Below are positions 1-6,981 of a stretch of 9,821 bases of DNA, one piece after another; the stretch's first letter is position 1; the number at the start of each line of letters is the position of its first letter. Both the position numbers and the translations under genes were made by a program. The notes beneath the pieces were generated by a model. That model saw nothing but the letters and a program-made list of their open reading frames with translations, did not search any database and was not told the origin of the DNA. The stretch covers positions 1 through 9,821 of the forward strand of contig CAKZUM010000101.1 of the NCBI GenBank assembly GCA_937921525.1. Direction: 5' to 3'. This stretch comes from an uncultured Saprospiraceae bacterium (lineage in GTDB: Bacteria; Bacteroidota; Bacteroidia; Chitinophagales; Saprospiraceae).

Positions 1-975
1 CACTTTGCTAATGACCTATCTATTACCAATGAAGAACTGCAAACTTTAGTTCATTGGATAGATGCAGGTGCAGTAAAAGATTCAGAGAATGATCCTCTAA
101 AAGCTTATCAGCCTAAAATAGATGAATGGGCACTCGGTAAACCAGATTGGGAAATTACTTTAAACGAAGAAAAAATTCCAGCTACTGGAATCATAGATTA
201 TCGCTACCAAGAATTTGAAGTTGGATTGGACAAAGATGTTTGGGCAACCGCTATACAAGTGAAGCCAGACAACAAGGCCGTCTTACATCATTTATTAGTG
301 AGTGTCATTTATCCAGATGGATTTAAAGAGCCAATTAATAGAAACGTAAGTCCATGGTTAGATGGAGTATTTGCTTCTTGGGCACCAGGTGGTTTGGACG
401 TAGAAAAGTTTCCAAAAAATACAGGTCGAGTCTTACCAAAAGGATCGAAATTACATTTCCAATTACACTATACCACCAATGGCAAGGAGGAAGTAGACCA
501 ATCCAAAATCGGTATTTATTACACCGACAAAGAACCAGCAAAAGAATTCTTAATCGCCGGTCCATCCAACTTTGAGATTCTTATTCCACCTAATGAAGAT
601 ACTTATAGAAATCAGACGACTAAAGTATTTGATCAGGAAATTACTTTGTTTGGTTTGGCTCCACACATGCACTTTAGAGGCAAGAGTATGAAGTATACAG
701 CCGTCTACCCTAGCGGGGAAAAAGAAGTCTTATTGAATGTACCGAACTATAGTTTTAACTGGCAACGCTATTATAATTTAAAAAATCCAAAAGTTCTACC
801 AGCAGGTACAAAAATCGTAGTAGACGCCGCCTTCGATAATTCTGATAAAAACAGCTTTAATCCCGACCCTAGCAAAACAGTTCATTGGGGTGATTTTTCT
901 TTTGATGAAATGCTCATTGGGTATATGAGTTTTCAATATGGGAAGCGCGGGGAGTTATCTATGAACGAAGAGTAA
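1..975 (+). CDS. Cytochrome c / copper ascorbate-dependent monooxygenase-like protein, 5' end outside window
   Basis: The frame is open from base 1, so the gene starts upstream; the TTG at 226 is internal. 324 residues are visible. The first ~25 (SITNEELQTLVHWIDAGA) match the end of a planctomycete-type cytochrome c domain; the CxxCH heme site must lie upstream. The rest resembles the two-part copper type II ascorbate-dependent monooxygenase (PHM-like) fold. The likely copper ligands are all visible: the HH pair (codons 286-291) and LHY His (466) for the first site, HMH in APHMHFRG (664-672) and Met in DEMLIGY (910) for the second. Proteins of this architecture are usually exported and are often annotated as redoxin or cytochrome c domain proteins of unknown substrate. 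The assignment is by motif and order. Catalytic activity is inferred only from ligand retention, and the N-terminal domains cannot be judged. A palindromic repeat follows the stop after 12 bases. Confidence 0.8.
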   Translation, partial: HFANDLSITNEELQTLVHWIDAGAVKDSENDPLKAYQPKIDEWALGKPDWEITLNEEKIPATGIIDYRYQEFEVGLDKDVWATAIQVKPDNKAVLHHLLVSVIYPDGFKEPINRNVSPWLDGVFASWAPGGLDVEKFPKNTGRVLPKGSKLHFQLHYTTNGKEEVDQSKIGIYYTDKEPAKEFLIAGPSNFEILIPPNEDTYRNQTTKVFDQEITLFGLAPHMHFRGKSMKYTAVYPSGEKEVLLNVPNYSFNWQRYYNLKNPKVLPAGTKIVVDAAFDNSDKNSFNPDPSKTVHWGDFSFDEMLIGYMSFQYGKRGELSMNEE

Positions 976-987
976 ATTTAGAAACGC

Positions 988-1080
988 ATAGATTTATTAT
1001 TTTTTACCACATAGATACATAGGTCACATAGCCAAGTTTTACTATGTGGTCTATGTACCTATGTGGTAAAAAAAATCTAT
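988..1080. repeat. Long imperfect palindrome with ACATAG units
   Basis: The 32-nt arms at 1000-1031 and 1042-1073 pair with only three non-Watson-Crick positions (two would be G-U in RNA) around a 10-nt loop. An outer 8-bp pairing (988-995 with 1073-1080) extends it. Each arm is made of 8-9 nt units ending in ACATAG on the left and starting CTATGT on the right. There is no U-tract after the right arm, so it is not a canonical rho-independent terminator. It may be a dispersed palindromic element of the host genome that also ends transcription or stabilises the mRNA. It fills almost all of the gap between the copper protein gene and the SDR gene. Confidence 0.8.
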
Positions 1081-1093
1081 TTAGTAAAGATTC

Positions 1094-1852
1094 ATGAGAT
1101 TCGATAATAAAATAGTCCTAATCACTGGAGGGTCCAGAGGGATAGGAAAAGCCACTGCTATTGCCTTCGCCAGTAAAGGCGCGCAAGTCGCCATCAATTA
1201 CAGATCCAACAAAACTGCCGCAGAAGCAACCTTAGCCCTATTAGATGGTAATAATCATTTATTAGTTCCAGCAGATATTGCAGATCCAACTGCCGTAAAA
1301 AATATGGTGGATAAGGTAGTCTCTCATTATGGTAGAATAGATATTCTGGTGAATAATGCAGGGGTGTTTGAATACCATCCTATCGACGAAGTTGACTACG
1401 CCATTTGGCAACAAAATTGGGAACGCACCTTACAGATTAATTTGGTAGGAGTATCTAATACGATCTACTGTGCAGCTCAATACATGATCCAACAAAAAAG
1501 CGGAAAAATCATCAACGTCTCTTCCAGAGGTGCCTTCCGAGGAGAGCCACAACAACCCGCCTATGGCGCTAGTAAAGCAGGCATGAATGCGATGGGACAA
1601 TCACTTGCACAAGCCTTAGGAAAATATAATATCTCCATAGGAACCGTAGCTCCGGGATTTGTATCTACAGATATGGCAGCAGCCGTATTGGATGGTCCTG
1701 ATGGCGATGCCGTTCGCAACCAAAGCCCAATGGGTCGAGTGGCACATCCAGAGGAAGTAGCCAATGGTATTCTTTTCTTTGCTAGTGAAGGTGCTACTTT
1801 TATGACAGGAGCAATATTAGATATAAACGGGGCCTCCTATTTACGAACATAA
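1094..1852 (+). CDS. SDR family oxidoreductase (FabG-like, 252 aa)
   Basis: A classical short-chain dehydrogenase/reductase, a cytoplasmic NAD(P)-dependent oxidoreductase. Visible motifs are the Rossmann glycine motif TGGSRGIG (residues 11-18), the acidic pair of the adenine-binding loop (D61 in ADIAD), NNAG (87-90), and the catalytic tetrad N116, S144, Y157, K161 in the usual YxxxK spacing. A C-terminal PEEVANGILFFAS / TGAILDINGA segment is typical of the family. R37-S38 after the second strand suggests NADPH preference, which is an inference. Length is normal. The ATG at 1094 follows an A-rich leader with no Shine-Dalgarno. The stop TAA overlaps the ATG of the MFS gene by one base, so the two are probably translationally coupled. 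The substrate cannot be deduced; the transporter pairing hints at a small imported or exported carbonyl or alcohol compound. Confidence 0.92.
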   Translation: MRFDNKIVLITGGSRGIGKATAIAFASKGAQVAINYRSNKTAAEATLALLDGNNHLLVPADIADPTAVKNMVDKVVSHYGRIDILVNNAGVFEYHPIDEVDYAIWQQNWERTLQINLVGVSNTIYCAAQYMIQQKSGKIINVSSRGAFRGEPQQPAYGASKAGMNAMGQSLAQALGKYNISIGTVAPGFVSTDMAAAVLDGPDGDAVRNQSPMGRVAHPEEVANGILFFASEGATFMTGAILDINGASYLRT

Positions 1853-3015
1853 TGGAAGTAAAACCACCCAAACATATATTACCCACTATAGTATTAGCCC
1901 AATTTTGCTGTACGTCTCTATGGTTCGCAGGCAATGCCGTTATGAATGATTTAGTTCAAGCATTCACTTTACCAAATAGTGCATTAGGCCATCTAACCTC
2001 AGTGATTCAACTAGGATTTATAACAGGTACTTTGGTATTTGCATTGTTAACGATTGCGGATCGTTTTCCACCTTCTAAGATCTTTTTTACTTGCGCCGTC
2101 TTGGGCAGTATTGCCAATATGGGTATATCATGGGAACAAAATAGTTTTGGCACCTTACTAGCCTTACGTTTTGTTACTGGCTTCTTCTTAGCAGGTATCT
2201 ATCCTGTGGGCATGAAAATAGCTGCCGATTATTACAAAACAGGTTTAGGAAAGTCATTAGGCTGGCTAGTTGGAGCATTAGTATTTGGAACTGCCTTTCC
2301 GCATTTACTACAAGTATTTGCCGAAACACTAGAATGGAAGATTGTCATTTATATTACCGCTGCTCTAGCCTTTTTAGGGGGACTCATGATGCTATTATTA
2401 GTACCCGCTGGACCTTATCGAAAAGCTGGTACAAAAACAGACTTGACCGCTTGTTTTAAAGTCTTTCAGGATAAAAAATTCCGCACCGCTGCCTTTGGGT
2501 ATTTTGGACATATGTGGGAGCTATATGCGTTTTGGACTTTCGTTCCTTTCATCCTAACTACCTTCGGAGAAGGTAGCCTCCATATTCCTTTTTGCTCTTT
2601 TCTCATTATTGCCATTGGTGGAGTCGCTTGCGTGATAGGTGGGCATTTGTCCGCTAGTTACGGCACTCTAAAGATAGCTACCTTAGCACTTACCCTTTCT
2701 GGTAGTTGTTGTCTACTTTCTCCCTTAATCTTTTTCTTTGCCTCTCCCATTGTATTAGTTTCGTTTTTGCTATTCTGGGGGGCAATGGTCGTCATGGACT
2801 CTCCTCTTTTCTCCACCTTAGTTGCACAAAATGCACCACCAAAAATTAAAGGTACAGCACTAACGATTGTCAACTGTCTAGGTTTTGCTATTACTGTTTT
2901 TAGTATCCAATTTTTGACAAACCTGATGGATGCTATTGCTCCGATATGGCTGCTAGGAATCTTGGCTATCGGGCCGTTGTTGAGTTTGCCTGGCTTAGTT
3001 CGGAGTTTGAAGTAG
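1852..3015 (+). CDS. MFS transporter (387 aa, ~12 TM)
   Basis: An inner-membrane major facilitator superfamily carrier. About twelve hydrophobic segments are visible, roughly at residues 9-29, 44-66, 74-92, 100-120, 133-152, 163-183, 211-233, 245-264, 270-288, 290-312, 335-356 and 363-383, split into two halves by a polar loop near 185-210. The loop between TM2 and TM3 carries the family's A-motif remnant (ADRFPPSK, residues 69-76), and TM4 has a conserved Arg (LRFVTG). A GHMWELYAFW stretch (219-228) in TM7 is typical of a subgroup of bacterial drug/metabolite MFS proteins. The start overlaps the SDR stop (TAATG), so the gene is the second of a two-gene operon. Substrate and transport direction are unknown. 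Base composition resembles the SDR gene. Confidence 0.9.
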   Translation: MEVKPPKHILPTIVLAQFCCTSLWFAGNAVMNDLVQAFTLPNSALGHLTSVIQLGFITGTLVFALLTIADRFPPSKIFFTCAVLGSIANMGISWEQNSFGTLLALRFVTGFFLAGIYPVGMKIAADYYKTGLGKSLGWLVGALVFGTAFPHLLQVFAETLEWKIVIYITAALAFLGGLMMLLLVPAGPYRKAGTKTDLTACFKVFQDKKFRTAAFGYFGHMWELYAFWTFVPFILTTFGEGSLHIPFCSFLIIAIGGVACVIGGHLSASYGTLKIATLALTLSGSCCLLSPLIFFFASPIVLVSFLLFWGAMVVMDSPLFSTLVAQNAPPKIKGTALTIVNCLGFAITVFSIQFLTNLMDAIAPIWLLGILAIGPLLSLPGLVRSLK

Positions 3016-3057
3016 TAATGACTTAGAGTAGTTCATCGAGTTCACTAGCGTGAAGGC

Positions 3058-3099
3058 AGTTCCCCCTCAGACGCTTATCGTTTTGCGAAAGGGGAAACT
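3058..3099 (+). terminator. Hairpin after the SDR-MFS operon
   Basis: The 10-nt arms AGTTCCCCCT (3058-3067) and AGGGGAAACT (3090-3099) pair with one mismatch. An inner CGC/GCG pairing lies inside the 22-nt loop. It sits 43 bases after the MFS stop. The bases downstream are A/T-rich but lack a clean U-tract, so termination is plausible rather than proven. No other function is apparent in 3016-3126. Confidence 0.4.
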
Positions 3100-3126
3100 A
3101 TCAATATTTTAAAAGGTGATGAGCAT

Positions 3127-4770
3127 ATATATCTGGAGGGTTTATGTTTCCAAATTCTAGTATAGAAATTTTTAAACTCATTTTACATTTAATTGGAGCT
3201 TATTAAAACCGTTGTACTTCTAATCATAAATTGTTTACAAAAAAGGATTGAAAATCATCTCCTATCATACCGTTTCGTCTCCAAGCTTTCCAAAATAAAT
3301 TCCCATAAATCTTCATAGGGTATAATTTCTATTTCTTCGGCTTGTCCAGCTACATCTAAAGGAGTAGCGAGTAAGGTATCGTAATATTTTTGCGCTTTAC
3401 GAATGACGCCTGCTTTATGGAAGCTAGTATTAGGAATCTGTAAGAGCATATTGATAAAGCAATTGCTACGGAGGTTCCTTTCTTTACTCACATATCTAGA
3501 GACATATTTTTTAATAGCTTCAAATCTATCTATGGCCTGATCGTAATCCTTCTTTACGATCATAAAAAGAAGCTGAGCGATTAATATGGGAATATTTAAT
3601 CCTCGCTTATCTTTGGAGTAAATAGGAACACTATTCAAAAACTTCCCTATTCTAAATTTTTGTTGTTCAACGACAGTTATCTTTTTGATATAAATTAAAA
3701 AGTAGATATATATCTTATGTATCTCCCATCTTTCTCTGATATGAGGGACAGTTTTTGAAAAATTCCTGCTATTGATTACCTTATGCAATACATGATAAGC
3801 TTCATTATATTCTTTTGAATGGAGGGCAAGCATTAGATGTAATTCTTGATGAGTATACCAGCTATGAATTCCTTTTTTTGTAGAATTTAAAGACACTTGT
3901 ATAGCTTCTCTACCTTGTTCATAGTTTTTTAACTGGATACAGCTAACTAATTCTTGATGAGCAAATATTCTTATAGGAGTATTGTATCTATAGGATTTAG
4001 AAGCAAAAAAATCACGAGCTTTCTTGCATAATTTAATAACTTGATGAAAATCGTTAGCAGCTAAATAAGATATAACTTCAATAAGCCTCCCAAGCATATG
4101 CAAACGAGGAGAATCATACTTATCTAACAATGGAGAAAGCTTAGCATGATATTTCTTTGCTAAATCATGAGTATCCTCCCTTTTTTCTTTACTTTTATTA
4201 TATGGTAAAATAAGCAGAGAGTAGTATTCTTCTGCTAGATCTTCAGCATCTAGAATAGCTTTGTATTTCTTGTTAAGATCGTTATAATAATTAAATTTTC
4301 CCTCATCTCCTATATTTATACTTACGGCTTGCCTTAACTGTTTACTTGCAATTACAATGAACTCCGCATGTTCAAATTCTAAAGCTTTTTTCAAAGCTTT
4401 TTGATATAAATCTATACCTGTCTTTTTCGCAGATAAGCTCATTAAAATTCTACCAGCGTTTATATTCTTAGAACAGTAAATAACAGCATTTAAATAGTCA
4501 TTTGCTTTGTCTTTTGGTTTGTAAAAGAATAGTGTATTAATTAATACGTTACGAAGATTATATTTTAAATTTTTATACTTAGAATTACTTGATGTATCAC
4601 TGTAAAAGAATTGGGCAGCATCTTCATCCGTCTGAAAATCGCCAGCTACTATCTTCTCATAATATTGAATGAGTTTTGATTTCTTCTTGTTATCAGTTGT
4701 TAGAAAATCTTTTGAAGAGAGGTTAATATCTTTAATGATCTCAGTCAATTCCTTTAATATTCTCATTTAT
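3127..4770 (-). repeat. Tandem duplication, copy 1
   Basis: Downstream copy (in the direction of transcription) of a gene-sized duplication. It contains a 503-aa gene and about 128 bp of its 3' flank. Every aligned position in the coding and 3'-flanking DNA lies exactly 1710 bp from its partner at 4837-6480. The block 3127-3815 is mostly near-identical to 4837-5525, while the part encoding residues 1-314 is strongly diverged. Short upstream similarity (TTTAGGCGTTGTTTAG at 4771-4786) extends beyond the start codon. Confidence 0.9.
3255..4766 (-). CDS. 503-aa TPR-like helical repeat protein, unknown function (copy 1)
   Basis: I do not recognise a named family. The protein has no signal peptide or membrane segment, is rich in Lys, Tyr and Leu, and appears all-helical. 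An N-terminal module (about residues 1-85) has KLIQYYEKIVAGDFQTDEDA, then YKNLKYNLRNVLINTLFF. Several TPR-like helix pairs follow, around 236-250 (NDFHQVIKL), 278-290 (KNYEQGREAI), 315-331 (KEYNEAYHVL) and 403-422 (KKDYDQAIDRF). The ATG at 4766 follows an A-rich leader, and both copies begin MRILKEL and end TKRYDRR. Against its neighbour it is about 65% identical over residues 1-314 and about 96% over 315-503, without gaps. It lies 198 bp downstream of copy 2 in the same orientation, so co-transcription is possible. Scaffold or sensor roles are typical of TPR proteins but are only an inference here. Confidence 0.85.
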   Translation of the reverse strand: MRILKELTEIIKDINLSSKDFLTTDNKKKSKLIQYYEKIVAGDFQTDEDAAQFFYSDTSSNSKYKNLKYNLRNVLINTLFFYKPKDKANDYLNAVIYCSKNINAGRILMSLSAKKTGIDLYQKALKKALEFEHAEFIVIASKQLRQAVSINIGDEGKFNYYNDLNKKYKAILDAEDLAEEYYSLLILPYNKSKEKREDTHDLAKKYHAKLSPLLDKYDSPRLHMLGRLIEVISYLAANDFHQVIKLCKKARDFFASKSYRYNTPIRIFAHQELVSCIQLKNYEQGREAIQVSLNSTKKGIHSWYTHQELHLMLALHSKEYNEAYHVLHKVINSRNFSKTVPHIRERWEIHKIYIYFLIYIKKITVVEQQKFRIGKFLNSVPIYSKDKRGLNIPILIAQLLFMIVKKDYDQAIDRFEAIKKYVSRYVSKERNLRSNCFINMLLQIPNTSFHKAGVIRKAQKYYDTLLATPLDVAGQAEEIEIIPYEDLWEFILESLETKRYDRR

Positions 4771-4836
4771 TTTAGGCGTTGTTTAGAAAAAATAAGAGCG
4801 TAGATAGCAAAAAACAGCAAAAAAAACTTTCTAAAA

Positions 4837-6480
4837 ATATATCTGGAGTGTTTATGTTTCCAAATTCTAGTATAGAAATTTTTAAACTCATTTTATATTT
4901 AATTGGAGCTTATTAAAACCGTTGTACTTCTAATCATAAATTGTTTACAAAAAAGGATTGAAAATCATCTCCTATCATACCGTTTCGTCTCCAAGCTTTC
5001 CAAAATAAATTCCCATAAATCTTCATAGGGTATGATTTCTATTTCATGGGATTGCCCAGCTATATCTAAAGGAGTGGCGAGTAAAGTATCATAATAATTT
5101 TGAGCTTTACGAATTACACCTGCTTTATGAAAGCTAGAGTTAGGAATTTGTAAGAGCATATTGATAAAGCAATTGCTACGGAGGTTCCTTTCTTTACTCA
5201 CATATCTAGAGACATATTTTTTAATAGCTTCAAATCTATTTATGGCCTGATCGTAATCCTTCTTTACGATCATAAAAAGAAGCTGAGCGATTAAGATAGG
5301 AATATTTAGACCTCGTTTATCTTTAGAATAAGTAGGTACGCTGTTTAGAAATTTTCCTATTCTAAATTTTTGTTGTTCAACAACCGTTATCTTTTTGATA
5401 TAAATTAAAAAGTAGATATATATCTTATGTATCTCCCATCTTTCTTTGATATGAGGGACAGTTTTTGAAAAATTCCTGCTATTGATTACCTTATGCAATA
5501 CATGATAAGCTTCATTATATTCTTTAGAATGGAGTGTAAGTACTAAGTATAATTCTTGATTAAAATACCAATTTTTCACTCCTGGCCTTGTAATACTGAA
5601 AGTCTTTTCTATTGCTTTTTTTCCCTGTTGATAGTTTTTTAATTGAATACAACTGATTAGTTCTTGGTGGGCAAATAATTTAATAGGAGTGTAATAATTA
5701 TATTCTTTTTGGTTAAAGAATTTGTAAGCTTTTTCACATAGTTTAATGACCGTTGGATAGTCATTTATAGCTAGATAGCTAATTACCTCAATGGCTCGTC
5801 CAAACATATGTAAACGAGGAGAAGTATATTTTTCTAATAATAGAGAAAGTTGTTCATAGTATTTTCTTGCTAATGGAGAAGTATCTTCTCTTTTTTCTTT
5901 ACTCTTCGCATATGGTAATATCAATAAACTATAATATTCTTCAGCTAGGCTTTCAGCATCTAAAATAGTTTTATGTTTTTTATATAGATCATTATAGTAA
6001 TTGAATTTTTTTGTATCTCCTTGATTTGCACTCATAACTAGTCTCAGATCTTTACTTGCTGCGACAATGTATTCTGAATGTTCTACTTCTAAAGCTCTTC
6101 TTAATACTCTTTGACATAAATCAATACCAGCATTTTTTGAGGATAGCGCTATAAGTATTCTACCTGCTAGTAAATTTCTTGAACAATAAAGAGTTGCTTC
6201 TAAATAGTCATTTGCTTTTTCCTTTGATTTATAAAAGAAAAGCGTATTGATTAGTATTTGGCGAAAGTTAGTTTTTAAACTTTTATATCTAGAATCGCTA
6301 GGAACGTCATTATAAAAGAATTGAGAAGCATCTGCATCTGTCTGGAATTCTCCTGTCAATATCTTCTTATAGTATTGTTGAAGTTTTGACTTTCTTTTGT
6401 TATCTGATGTTATAATTTCTGCTGAAGTTAAGTTGATATTTTCAACAACTTGTACGAGTTCTTTTAATATTCTCATTGTA
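4837..6480 (-). repeat. Tandem duplication, copy 2
   Basis: Upstream copy of the duplicated unit, 1710 bp from copy 1. The shared 3' flank (4837-4964) differs from 3127-3254 at about two positions. Inside the 3' half of the gene, near-identical tracts alternate with diverged tracts whose changes are mostly synonymous. Diverged tracts are about 5034-5149 and 5295-5350, facing 3324-3439 and 3585-3640. This patchwork fits gene conversion after an older duplication better than one recent duplication. Confidence 0.9.
4965..6476 (-). CDS. 503-aa TPR-like helical repeat protein, unknown function (copy 2)
   Basis: Paralogue of the gene at 3255-4766, with identical length and colinear without gaps. 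The N-terminal module (KLQQYYKKILTGEFQTDADA, then YKSLKTNFRQILINTLFF) keeps the key Tyr, Asp and Leu positions of its partner. Helical-repeat segments recur at the same residues. Divergence peaks at residues 251-260 and 289-310, just before the conserved block begins at residue 315. It is the first gene of the minus-strand pair, preceded by 252 bp of AT-rich DNA up to the IS3 insertion. A Bacteroidota-type -7 box (minus strand, 6719-6712) is the best promoter candidate. No catalytic motif is apparent. A soluble, protein-binding role is likely from the TPR-like pattern, but no partner is encoded nearby. Confidence 0.85.
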   Translation of the reverse strand: MRILKELVQVVENINLTSAEIITSDNKRKSKLQQYYKKILTGEFQTDADASQFFYNDVPSDSRYKSLKTNFRQILINTLFFYKSKEKANDYLEATLYCSRNLLAGRILIALSSKNAGIDLCQRVLRRALEVEHSEYIVAASKDLRLVMSANQGDTKKFNYYNDLYKKHKTILDAESLAEEYYSLLILPYAKSKEKREDTSPLARKYYEQLSLLLEKYTSPRLHMFGRAIEVISYLAINDYPTVIKLCEKAYKFFNQKEYNYYTPIKLFAHQELISCIQLKNYQQGKKAIEKTFSITRPGVKNWYFNQELYLVLTLHSKEYNEAYHVLHKVINSRNFSKTVPHIKERWEIHKIYIYFLIYIKKITVVEQQKFRIGKFLNSVPTYSKDKRGLNIPILIAQLLFMIVKKDYDQAINRFEAIKKYVSRYVSKERNLRSNCFINMLLQIPNSSFHKAGVIRKAQNYYDTLLATPLDIAGQSHEIEIIPYEDLWEFILESLETKRYDRR

Positions 6481-6679
6481 ATATAGGCGTTATTTAGAAT
6501 AAAAATAGGTCGTAAGTAAGTATCATATTATCCTGTAATAAAAACTTACTAATTAAAGACAGATCTAAATATTAAAACATTGATTATTAAAGTTTTACAG
6601 TTAAAAATAAATTATAACACTTCTGATTTATTAAACTTTTGTTTACTTTTTTGTCAAGAGTAAAAGTAAAGTAGTGAAG

Positions 6680-6719
6680 TAGTTTTGAGTTGTGAAAAAT
6701 ATTTAAAGACTCAAAACTA
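6680..6719. repeat. Perfect 11-bp inverted repeat
   Basis: TAGTTTTGAGT (6680-6690) and ACTCAAAACTA (6709-6719) are exact reverse complements separated by 18 nt. Each arm contains a TAnnTTTG box, so a -7-like sequence points both ways. It could be an operator or part of a two-way promoter region. It lies in the 252-bp AT-rich spacer 6477-6728, where I see no gene. Confidence 0.6.
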
Positions 6720-6742
6720 GAAAATATGTGTTCTTACCCCAA
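6712..6742 (-). promoter_or_regulatory. Candidate promoter for the 503-aa gene pair
   Basis: On the minus strand, TAGTTTTG (6719-6712) matches the Bacteroidota -7 consensus TAnnTTTG. TTG at 6742-6740 lies 20 nt upstream, close to the usual -33 spacing. The TTG lies inside the terminal repeat of the IS3 element. Without the insertion, the target sequence would supply another TTG (8198-8196) at 18 nt. The start codon at 6476 is about 235 bp downstream, so the leader would be long. Confidence 0.35.
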
Positions 6743-6857
6743 TACGCTAGACCACCTAACAATATTCCTTCGTTAATAAAAATAGTTCTAAAAGATCAAT
6801 GATTACTATAGTTTTCTAGGATTAACCACTGATCTGTTTTCCACATTTCCATGGCAT

Positions 6858-6905
6858 AGAAGTAGTAAGTAAAAAATCTTTAAAAATTTTTTTCTTGCTG
6901 CTTCT
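6858..6905. repeat. Hairpin in the non-coding tail of the IS3 element
   Basis: AGAAGTAGTAAG (6858-6869) pairs with CTTGCTGCTTCT (6894-6905) with two non-Watson-Crick positions. Inner A and T runs (6871-6876 with 6888-6893) continue the stem. It lies 77 bases past the OrfB stop on the minus strand and may end or stabilise the transposase transcript. Confidence 0.45.
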
Positions 6906-6981
6906 AATGCTGTGGTAATCGTGGTAAACAATGCTTTTGCAGAATATTTTCTAAGCCCCAAAAAAGCATAAAATATAACCA

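Noticed and set aside
335..575. Short frames on both strands within the copper protein gene
   Set aside because: They lie inside a strongly supported coding sequence in other frames and show no recognisable motifs.
226..975. TTG at 226 as the start of the copper protein gene
   Set aside because: The frame is open back to base 1 and the upstream residues match the conserved linker and cytochrome c tail of the same family.
1561..1764. Minus-strand frame inside the SDR gene
   Set aside because: It is antisense to the conserved SDR core and is explained as a shadow of that coding frame.
2658..2873. Minus-strand frame inside the MFS gene
   Set aside because: It is antisense to transmembrane segments, with composition expected from reversed hydrophobic codons.
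3127..6480. Toxin-antitoxin or CRISPR-like system in the repeated region
   Set aside because: The repeats are gene-sized and occur twice. There are no short spaced repeats, and the proteins show no nuclease or toxin motif.
6512..6550. Weak inverted repeat (AGTAAG / CTTACT) upstream of the second 503-aa gene
   Set aside because: Only 6-7 bp in very AT-rich DNA with a 24-nt loop, which is likely to arise by chance.
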